Shown here in pieces: positions 8,113 to 15,444 of a DNA stretch of 64,000 bases; the stretch's first letter is position 1, and the number at the start of each line of letters is the position of its first letter. Source of the DNA: an uncultured Sphingopyxis sp. (GTDB taxonomy: Bacteria > Pseudomonadota > Alphaproteobacteria > Sphingomonadales > Sphingomonadaceae). The notes beneath the pieces are model-generated. The model was not told the origin of the DNA. It saw only the letters and a program-made list of their open reading frames with translations, and did no database searches. The stretch lies in NCBI RefSeq assembly GCF_900078365.1, contig NZ_LT598653.1:3038001-3102000 (forward strand). Reading direction: 5' to 3'. Made by a program: the position numbers and the translations under genes.

Positions 8113-10443
8113 TCACGCCGGAGTGGAGCCGAAGGACGGCGGGCGGTCGGCTTTCGCGGTCCCGAACGCCGAGGGCTTGGCGCCCATTTCGAAGACGAGT
8201 TCGCCGCCGCCGATCAGGTCGGAATGCGCGATCCAGTTCTTGCTCCACGGCTTGTCGTTCCAAGTGACCGACTGCACATAGGGGCGATCGGGGCCATTGC
8301 CCTCGGCGCGGACGGTCAGCGTCTTGCCCGCGCCTACCGTGACCTCGGCGACGTCGAACAGGGGCGAGCCGAAGACATAGACCGCGCTCACCGGATCGAC
8401 GGGGTAGAAGCCGAGTGCCGAGAGGATGAACCACGCGCTCATCTGGCCGCAATCGTCGTTGCCGATCACGCCGTCGGGGTCGTTCTTGTACATTTCGGCG
8501 AGCAGGCGGCGCACCATCGCCTGCGCCTTCGCGGGCGCGCCGCAATAGGCGTACATATAGGCGACATGGTGGTTCGGCTCGTTGCCGTGCGCATATTGGC
8601 CGACGAGCCCCGAAATGTCGGGCGGCGCATTGTCGGGCAGGGTCGAGGGCGCGTTGAACAGCGCGTCGAGCTGTTTCTCGAACGCCGCGTCGCCGCCGAA
8701 ATGATCGATCAGGCCATAGATGTCATGCTGGTTGAGGAAGGTCGCCTGCCAGCCGTTCGCCTCGGTATAATCGCGCCATTTCTTGACATTGTGGCCGATC
8801 TGGACCGGATCATAATCCTGCCACCAGCTTCCGTCCTTGAAGCGCGGGCGCGCGAAGCGGGTTTCGGGGTCGATGACGCCGCGGTAATTCTGCGCGCGCT
8901 TGCGCAAGGCCGCCGCGTCTTCCTTGGCACCGACCGCGTCGGCGAGACGCGCCATCGCCCAGTCGTCATAGGCATATTCCTGCGTCCGGCTGACCGATTC
9001 CCACACCTCGTCGCACGGGATGTAGCCGAGATCGTAATAGAAGCCGCGCCCCAAGGTACTGTCGATATCCTTGTAATCGCGGTCGAAAGCGCGGCGGCGG
9101 ATATTGGGCCAGGCGGCGGCATAGTCGGCCTCGATCCCCTTGGCATGCGCCTCGGCGAGCACCGACACGCCGTGCCAGCCGATCATGCACGCGGTCTCGA
9201 CCCCCTGCAGCGGCCAGACGAGCGGGCCCGCAGGGCTCTGCGCCGTCTGACGGCAGATGTCGCGGGTCAGGAGCCCGGCGCGCTCGGGGTCGATCAGCGT
9301 CAAGAGCGGATGGAGCGCGCGATAGGTGTCCCACAGCGAATAGGTGCTGAACGCCTCCTCGCCCTTCGCAGCCTGATGCACCTGCCGGTCGAGCCCGACA
9401 TAGCGGCCGTCGCGGTCGGTGAAGAGCGTCGGCGCGAGCTGCGCATGATAGAGCGCGCTCGCCATGATGACGCGCTGCGCCTCGGTGCCGCCCGACACGC
9501 GGACGCCGCCGAGCGCCTTCGTCCATGTCGCGCGCGCCGCCTTCACCGCGCCATCGAAATCCCAGGCGGGCGCCTCCTGTTCCAACGCATCGCGCGCGCC
9601 CTTGACGTCGACCGCCGAGAGGCCGGTCTTGATCATGATCGGCGGGCCGCCGGCATCGTCGAAGAAGAAGGCGACCTTGAGCTTGTTGCCCTTGATCGAC
9701 TTCGCCCCGTCAGGGGCGGGCTTGCCGTCCTCGCCGAAGAACTGGACGCGGTCGGGCCTCCGCGACATCCGCATCGCGAAATGGATGTGGCGGCCCTTGG
9801 CCCAGCGATTGACCTGCCGGCTGCCGGTGAGCATGCCATCCTCGCCCAGATCGAGCGAGGCGTTTTCGACGACGATGCCCTTGTCCCAATCATCCTCGAT
9901 CGCATGCGCGAAATCGATCAGGATATGGCCCGGCCCCTGGCCGAAGCGATAGCGGTGCAGCCCGCAGCGTTCGGTGACGGTGAGTTCGGCGAGCACGCCG
10001 GTCTCCAGCTTCACGCGGTAATAGCCGGGCTCGGCATGTTCGTCCGAATAACGCTGGCGAAAGCCCTCACCAGGCTTTTCGATCGTCCCGGGTTCGAGCT
10101 TCAGTTCGCGCCGCGTCGGCACGACGAGGACGTCGAGCATGTCGCCGATGCCGGTGCCCGACAGGTGCGTGTGGCTGAACCCCATGATCGAGCCGTCTTT
10201 CTGGTGATAGCCCGAGCAGGCATCCCAGCCATGCGTGTTCGTATCGGGGCTGAGCTGCGCCATCCCGAACGGCAGCGATGCGCCGGGGAAGGTGTGCCCG
10301 TGCCCGCCGGTCCCGATGAAGAGGTTGGGCTTGCCGACAGCGAGCGCCTCGCCCGCGACGCGCGAACAGCCGGCGGGGATCGCGCCGCCGAGCGCGAGGA
10401 GCCCCGTGTTCGCGAGAAGCTGGCGGCGGCTGGCGGTGATCAT
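8113..10443 (-). CDS. GH92 exo-alpha-mannosidase (copy 2, HGNEP type), Tat/lipoprotein signal
   Basis: An exported 776-residue alpha-mannosidase. The N-terminus has a twin-arginine stretch SRRQLLANTG and then a lipobox-like IPAGC, so it may be a Tat-exported lipoprotein. Family motifs are FPGASLPFGMAQLSPD, HGNEP at 619-623 (general-acid Glu622), and GNDDCGQMSAW near the C-terminus with the base Asp. The ATG at 10443 is preceded by GGGGAGGGAACG. The gene starts 14 bases after the GH125 stop, so the two are surely cotranscribed. Linkage specificity is unknown; copies 1 and 2 share the Glu and GNDD forms and differ from copies 3 and 4. Confidence 0.95.
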   Translation of the reverse strand: MITASRRQLLANTGLLALGGAIPAGCSRVAGEALAVGKPNLFIGTGGHGHTFPGASLPFGMAQLSPDTNTHGWDACSGYHQKDGSIMGFSHTHLSGTGIGDMLDVLVVPTRRELKLEPGTIEKPGEGFRQRYSDEHAEPGYYRVKLETGVLAELTVTERCGLHRYRFGQGPGHILIDFAHAIEDDWDKGIVVENASLDLGEDGMLTGSRQVNRWAKGRHIHFAMRMSRRPDRVQFFGEDGKPAPDGAKSIKGNKLKVAFFFDDAGGPPIMIKTGLSAVDVKGARDALEQEAPAWDFDGAVKAARATWTKALGGVRVSGGTEAQRVIMASALYHAQLAPTLFTDRDGRYVGLDRQVHQAAKGEEAFSTYSLWDTYRALHPLLTLIDPERAGLLTRDICRQTAQSPAGPLVWPLQGVETACMIGWHGVSVLAEAHAKGIEADYAAAWPNIRRRAFDRDYKDIDSTLGRGFYYDLGYIPCDEVWESVSRTQEYAYDDWAMARLADAVGAKEDAAALRKRAQNYRGVIDPETRFARPRFKDGSWWQDYDPVQIGHNVKKWRDYTEANGWQATFLNQHDIYGLIDHFGGDAAFEKQLDALFNAPSTLPDNAPPDISGLVGQYAHGNEPNHHVAYMYAYCGAPAKAQAMVRRLLAEMYKNDPDGVIGNDDCGQMSAWFILSALGFYPVDPVSAVYVFGSPLFDVAEVTVGAGKTLTVRAEGNGPDRPYVQSVTWNDKPWSKNWIAHSDLIGGGELVFEMGAKPSAFGTAKADRPPSFGSTPA

Positions 10444-10457
10444 CGTTCCCTCCCCGC

Positions 10458-11900
10458 TCACAGCGGCCGCGCCAGCAGCGCGGGGCGCTTGTCGGCGACC
10501 TCGACGATCAGTTGGCCGAACAGCGCGTTCGCCCAGGCGAACCAACTGCGCGTGAAATTCTTGGGATCATCCTTGTGGAAGCTTTCGTGCATGAAGCCGG
10601 TGCCGCCGTGCGTCGCCTTGAGCCAGCGCAAGCACTGGAGGATCGTCGCATCGTCGTCGGCGTTCATCGCGCGGGTGATGATCGACATCGGCCAGATCAT
10701 GTCGAGGCCGATGTGGGGCCCGCCGATGCCCTCCGCCGCCGTGCCCTTGAAGAAATAGGGGTTGCGTTCGGACCAGGCGAGTTCGGCGGTGCGACGGAAA
10801 AGCGGGTCCTTCTTGTCGACGACGTCGATCAGCGGCAAGCCCGACAGGCTCGGCACATTGGCGTCGTCCATGAAGACATAGTTGCCGAAGCCGTCGATCT
10901 CATAGGCCCAGACCTGACCGCCCTTGCCGTCGTCGATCAGCGCATGCGCTTTCAGCGCCGCTTCGACTTCGGCGGCGAGCGTCTCGGCGTCGGTCGCCGC
11001 CGCATTGTCGCCGCGCGCTTCGCGGTGGACGGCGGCGATCTTGCGCAGCACCGAAACCGCGAACAGGTTCGACGGGATCAGGAAGGGATAGAGGCACGCA
11101 TCGTCCGACGGGCGGAACATCGAGTGGATCAGCCCGATTTTCTTCGTCGGCCGGCCATAGCCGCCGAGCATCAGACTGTCCGAGGGCTGGAGCGCGGGGC
11201 GCTGGAATTTATACGGTCCAGGGCCGTCCTTGCGCTGCTGTTCGCGGAAGGTCGCCACCGCGAGCTTCATCGCGCGCGACCAAGTGTCGTCGAACGGCGC
11301 CTTGTCCTTCGTGCGCGTCCAATATTCGTGGGACAGGCGCATCGCGTAGCAGAGCGAGTCGATTTCCCATTTGCGCTCTGCGACGCCGGGCTTCATCTCG
11401 GTCTTGTCGGTCTGCGACCATTCGAGCTTCGACGGCGCGGTCGGATCCTTGTCGAAGGCATTGGCATAGGGGTCGATCAGGATACAGCGCGCCTGCCGCT
11501 GGATCAGCCCTTGGAACAGCCGCTTGAGCTTCGCGTCCTTGGCGACGAGATGGATATAGGGCTGCACCTGCGCCGAGCTGTCGCGCAGCCACATCGCCTC
11601 GATATCGCCGGTGATGACGAAGGTGTCGGGGCGGCCGTCGAGCGTGCCCGTCTGCACCGTCGTGTCGAGCGTGTTCGGATAGCAATTTTCGAACAGCCAG
11701 GCGAGTTCGGGGTCGGCGATCTTCGCCTTCACGCGCGAAATCTCGGCCTCGATCGCCGGGCTGGTGAAGGCGCGCTCGCCGGGCGCGGGACGCTTGCTGG
11801 CGAAGCTGCCGGCGGCTGCGGCGCGCGCGGCGGCGGGCATCGCGGCGGCGAGCGCCAATACGCCAGCGCCGGCCATGATCTCGCGGCGATTGGGGGTCAT
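10458..11900 (-). CDS. GH125 exo-alpha-1,6-mannosidase
   Basis: A 480-residue GH125 protein. Characterized members are metal-independent inverting exo-alpha-1,6-mannosidases acting on N-glycan or mannan backbones. A Tat-type signal (NRREIM, then a hydrophobic Ala-rich stretch) precedes the (alpha/alpha)6 barrel. Visible family blocks are TGDIEAMWLRDSSAQ, WEIDSLCYAMRLS with the likely acid Asp, GPHIGLDMIWPMS, and GTGFMHESFHKDDP with the likely base Glu. The start is set at ATG 11900 because GGAGAT lies five bases upstream; ATGs at 11906 and 11918 also exist. The start overlaps the end of GH92 copy 3 by none to a few bases. With the GH92 enzymes it would complete removal of an alpha-mannan backbone. 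Confidence 0.93.
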   Translation of the reverse strand: MTPNRREIMAGAGVLALAAAMPAAARAAAAGSFASKRPAPGERAFTSPAIEAEISRVKAKIADPELAWLFENCYPNTLDTTVQTGTLDGRPDTFVITGDIEAMWLRDSSAQVQPYIHLVAKDAKLKRLFQGLIQRQARCILIDPYANAFDKDPTAPSKLEWSQTDKTEMKPGVAERKWEIDSLCYAMRLSHEYWTRTKDKAPFDDTWSRAMKLAVATFREQQRKDGPGPYKFQRPALQPSDSLMLGGYGRPTKKIGLIHSMFRPSDDACLYPFLIPSNLFAVSVLRKIAAVHREARGDNAAATDAETLAAEVEAALKAHALIDDGKGGQVWAYEIDGFGNYVFMDDANVPSLSGLPLIDVVDKKDPLFRRTAELAWSERNPYFFKGTAAEGIGGPHIGLDMIWPMSIITRAMNADDDATILQCLRWLKATHGGTGFMHESFHKDDPKNFTRSWFAWANALFGQLIVEVADKRPALLARPL

Positions 11901-11914
11901 GTTCATCTCCGAAA

Positions 11915-14257
11915 TCATTTGGACGGCGCACTGATCGAGAAGGGCGCATCGGCGGGGGCACTGCCCCATTGCTTGTTGGGCTGCGCACCCATCACGAAGT
12001 CGACCGTGCCGCCCTGCGACAGCGCGCGGTGAGTGAAATAGGTCTTCGCATGCGGCTTCCCGCCGAGCGCCACCGACTGGAGATAGACGTTCGCGTCGCT
12101 GTTGTTCTTCGCGTTGATCGTCAGCGTCTTGCCATTGGGCAGCGTCAGCTCCGCCTGCTGGAACAGCGGGCTGCCGATCGCATATTCGCCCGTCGCCGAG
12201 GCGACCGGATAGAAGCCCAGGGCCGAGAAGACATACCAGGCCGAGGTCTGACCATTATCCTCGTCGCCCGGATAGCCGTCGGGCGCCGACGAATAGAGCT
12301 TCGCCATGATGTCGCGCACATGATGCTGCGTCTTCCACGGCGCACCCGCCCAGTTGTAGAGATAGGGCATGTGCTGGATCGGCTGGTTGCCATGGGCGTA
12401 CTGCCCCATGTCGACGATCTGCATCTCGCGAATCTCGTGGATCACCTGTCCGTAATAGCTTTCGTCGAAGATCGGCGGGGTGGTGAAGATCGCGTCGAGC
12501 CGTTCGACGAATTTCTCGCGTCCGCCCATCAGCTCCATGAGTCCGTGAACGTCCTGCATCACGGCCCAGCTATAGTGAAGTGCGTTCCCTTCGGTGAAGG
12601 CGTCGCCCCACTTGTAGGGATTGAAGGGGGTCGACCACGATCCGTCCTGGTTGCGGCCGCGGATCCAGCCGCTCTCCTTGTCGTAGAGCTTGCGATAGTT
12701 GAGCGCGCGTTCGGTATATTTCTTCGCATCGGCATCCTTGCCGAGCAGCTTCGCGAGCTGCGCGATCGAGAAATCGGCGGTCGCATATTCGAGCGTGCGC
12801 GCGGCATTTTCGTTGATGCCGACATCATAGGGAACATAGCCCAAGCGGTTGTAATATTCGGCGCCTTCGCGGCCGACCGCGGCGATGACCTTGCCCGCCT
12901 TGTCCTTCGGGCGCCCCTCGCTCGTCGTCGCATTCTTGATCATCGCTTCGTAAAGCGTCTCGACGTCGAAACCGCGCACGCCGTTAAAATAGGCGTCGGC
13001 GATCAAATTCGCCGAGTTCGACCCGATCATCACGTTGCGATAGCCGGGGCTCGCCCATTCGGGCAGCCAGCCGCCCTGCTTGTAGGTGTTGACCAGCCCC
13101 TGCATGAACTGGCTGTCGCGTTCGGGATACATCAGCGCGAAGAAGGGGAAGACCGCGCGCCACGTGTCCCAGAAACCGTTGTCGGTGAACATGTAGCCGT
13201 CGTGCACCTTGCCGTCATACGGGCTGTAGTGGACGATCTTCCCGTTCGCGTCCTTTTCGTAGAAGGTGCGCGGGAATTGCAGCATCCGGTAGAGCGCCGA
13301 ATAGAAGGTGCGGATCTTTTCGGCGTCGGGATCGGTTACGCGGATGCGCGACAGTTCCTTCTCCCACGCCGCCTTCGCCTTCGCCTTTGTCGCGTCGAAG
13401 CTGTCGTTGCCGATTTCGGTGCGCAGGTTGCGGAGCGCCTGTTCGGGGCTGATGAAGGAGGAGGCGACGCGGACGTGGACCTTGTCGCCCTTCTTCGTCT
13501 TGAAGCTGAGCACCGCGCCGACATGGTCGGCTTCGCGGGCGAGTTCGTTCGTCGGGGCATTTTCGCCCGCCCAGGTGCGTGCAAGCGCGAAGTCGCGGTC
13601 GAATTCGGCGACGAAATAATTGTGGAAATTGTCGGGCACGCCGCCGTGATTGTTGCGGACATAGCCGGTGATGCGGCGGTTCTTGACGTCGACCTTGACC
13701 ATCGAGCCGCCTGCGAGCCCGTCGAGCAGGATATGCGCATCGTCGCTTTCGGGGAAGGTGAAGCGGAATTGCGCCGCACGTTCGGTCGGGGCGACCTCTG
13801 CGGTCACGTCATAGTCGGCGAGATAGACCTTGTACGAATAGGGGCGCGCGACCTCGGCCTTGTGGCTGAACCAGCTGCCGCGTTCCTGCTGCTTGACCTT
13901 CACCGGGCCGGTTTCCGCCATCAGCGCGAAGGCGGCATAGTCGTTCATCCACGGGCTCGGCTGGTGCGTCTGCTTGATGCCGCTGATCTTTTCGCCGTCA
14001 TAGGTATAGCCCCAGCCGCTGCTGGGCTCGCCGGTCACGGGGGTCCAGCTGTTCATACCGAAGGGCACCGCGACCGCGGGATAGGTGTTGCCGTAGGACA
14101 GGCGATAGCTCGAATCGGTGCCCATCAGCGGGTTGACGTAATCGACGAGCGCGGTCTGGTTCGCGGCCGATTGGGCGAGCGCCGCGCGGGTGCCGACGCT
14201 GGTGAGCAGCAGCGCGCTCGCGGTGGCGGCCAGCATCGTCTTGCGGATCGTCTTCAC
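11915..14257 (-). CDS. GH92 family protein (copy 3, HGNQP variant)
   Basis: Exported 780-residue GH92 protein with a signal peptide (TMLAATASALLLTSVGTRAALAQ). It has the family start VNPLMGTDS and C-terminal PGDEDNGQTSAWYVFSALG, the base region. The general-acid motif reads HGNQP at 622-626: Gln625 (codon CAG) replaces the Glu of ordinary GH92 mannosidases. GH92 enzymes reported to cleave mannose-1-phospho-6-mannose have a non-acidic residue here, because phosphate is a good leaving group. This copy may therefore uncap phosphomannan rather than hydrolyse mannosides. The start codon is GTG at 14257, overlapping the stop of the GH43-like gene by four bases (GTGA), with GGGGAGAG upstream. Confidence 0.93.
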   Translation of the reverse strand: MKTIRKTMLAATASALLLTSVGTRAALAQSAANQTALVDYVNPLMGTDSSYRLSYGNTYPAVAVPFGMNSWTPVTGEPSSGWGYTYDGEKISGIKQTHQPSPWMNDYAAFALMAETGPVKVKQQERGSWFSHKAEVARPYSYKVYLADYDVTAEVAPTERAAQFRFTFPESDDAHILLDGLAGGSMVKVDVKNRRITGYVRNNHGGVPDNFHNYFVAEFDRDFALARTWAGENAPTNELAREADHVGAVLSFKTKKGDKVHVRVASSFISPEQALRNLRTEIGNDSFDATKAKAKAAWEKELSRIRVTDPDAEKIRTFYSALYRMLQFPRTFYEKDANGKIVHYSPYDGKVHDGYMFTDNGFWDTWRAVFPFFALMYPERDSQFMQGLVNTYKQGGWLPEWASPGYRNVMIGSNSANLIADAYFNGVRGFDVETLYEAMIKNATTSEGRPKDKAGKVIAAVGREGAEYYNRLGYVPYDVGINENAARTLEYATADFSIAQLAKLLGKDADAKKYTERALNYRKLYDKESGWIRGRNQDGSWSTPFNPYKWGDAFTEGNALHYSWAVMQDVHGLMELMGGREKFVERLDAIFTTPPIFDESYYGQVIHEIREMQIVDMGQYAHGNQPIQHMPYLYNWAGAPWKTQHHVRDIMAKLYSSAPDGYPGDEDNGQTSAWYVFSALGFYPVASATGEYAIGSPLFQQAELTLPNGKTLTINAKNNSDANVYLQSVALGGKPHAKTYFTHRALSQGGTVDFVMGAQPNKQWGSAPADAPFSISAPSK

Positions 14258-15327
14258 TTCGTCTCTCCCCTGTTCGCCGTTCGGGCCGGCAGCGGGCGCG
14301 CTGCGACGCCCTCGTTCGTCATTTTCACCGGCGCGATCGTGCCGTCGGCGTTGAAGATCATGCGGTCGATCGCGAGCTGACGGCGCTCGCCGGCGTCCTC
14401 GTCCAGCGGACGCCGGTGATAGGCGATATACCAGTCGTCGGTGCCGGGCACATTGACCACCGAATGATGCCCCGCACCGCGCGCGATCCTGAAGTCCTGG
14501 CTGAGAATCTTGCCCATCGGCTTGAACGGTCCGGTCGGCGACGGCCCCATCGCATAGGCGACCGAATAGTCGGGGCCGGTCCAGCCGCCCTCCGACCACA
14601 TCAGATAATAGACGCCCTTCCGTTTCACCATGAACGAGCCCTCGACATAGCCGGGGGGCGTGATTTCCTTGAAGGTCGTGCCGTCGGCAAAGGGCTCAAT
14701 CGAGGTCAGGTCGTCGCCCAGCCGGACGACGTTGCAATGCTTCCAGCCGCCATAATAGAGATAATGCTGCCCGTCGTCGTCGCGAAAGACGAACTGGTCG
14801 ATCGGCTGCGCGCCATTGTGGAAGGCGCCGATCAGCGGCTTGCCGATCGCATCCTTGAACGGCCCCGCGGGATTGTTGCTGACCGCGACGCCGATGCCGC
14901 CGAGCTGGTCGTCCGACTGGATGTCGTTCGCGCCGAAGAAGAGATAATATTTGCCGTCCTTCTCGATCGCCGACGGCGCCCACACGGCGTAGGCGGCCCA
15001 CGCCACATTCTCGACGTCGAGCGCATGGTCATGCTTCGTCCAATGGACGAGGTCGGGCGATGAAAAGACGTTGAAGAAGGTCTGGAAATGATAGGATGGC
15101 CGGACCGTCTTCTGTTCGCGCAGCTTTTTCTGCTGTTCGCTGAAATGTTTCGAGACGTCGGGCGTCTCGCCATGATCCGAATAGGTCGGATAGATCCAGT
15201 AACGATCGCCGAAGACGCGGATCTCGGGGTCGGCATACCAGCCGGGGACGATCGGATTCTCGGCCGCAGCCGGGCCGCCCGTCATCAGCGCCATGCCCAG
15301 CAGCAGCGATTTCAACCCGACACGCAC
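14254..15327 (-). CDS. GH43-like five-bladed beta-propeller glycosidase
   Basis: Exported protein of 357 residues with a signal peptide ending near PAAAENP. It then has WYADPEIRVFGDRYWIYPTY, where the Asp of ADPE is the usual GH43 general base, and VWAPSAIEKDGKYYLFFGAN. Further on come GYVEGSFMVKRKGVYYL with the expected acid Glu, and GAGHHSVV. GH43 members cleave arabinosides, xylosides and galactosides; the true substrate here is unknown, and a mannan side-chain sugar is the contextual guess. The GTG at 15327 is chosen for the AGGGAGGG seven bases upstream. It is the first gene after the TonB receptor, separated from it by a strong hairpin. Confidence 0.85.
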   Translation of the reverse strand: MRVGLKSLLLGMALMTGGPAAAENPIVPGWYADPEIRVFGDRYWIYPTYSDHGETPDVSKHFSEQQKKLREQKTVRPSYHFQTFFNVFSSPDLVHWTKHDHALDVENVAWAAYAVWAPSAIEKDGKYYLFFGANDIQSDDQLGGIGVAVSNNPAGPFKDAIGKPLIGAFHNGAQPIDQFVFRDDDGQHYLYYGGWKHCNVVRLGDDLTSIEPFADGTTFKEITPPGYVEGSFMVKRKGVYYLMWSEGGWTGPDYSVAYAMGPSPTGPFKPMGKILSQDFRIARGAGHHSVVNVPGTDDWYIAYHRRPLDEDAGERRQLAIDRMIFNADGTIAPVKMTNEGVAARPLPARTANRGETK

Positions 15328-15391
15328 TTCGCGTCCCTCCCTGTCATCCGTTAGAAACACCGAAGCATTTTCCCGCTCGCCCGGAAAGAGG

Positions 15392-15417
15392 CGGGTGGCT
15401 CCTCGCGGAGCCACCCG
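15392..15417 (-). terminator. Hairpin between TonB receptor and GH43-like gene
   Basis: A perfect 11-bp stem, CGGGTGGCTCC / GGAGCCACCCG, with the 4-nt loop TCGC, begins 28 bases after the receptor stop on the minus strand. The following CTCTTTCC is only a weak U tract. It probably acts as a partial terminator or mRNA-stabilizing stem, keeping receptor mRNA above that of the downstream enzymes. Confidence 0.6.
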
Positions 15418-15444
15418 AGGGGGAGAGCTGGGCTATGCGCCCCA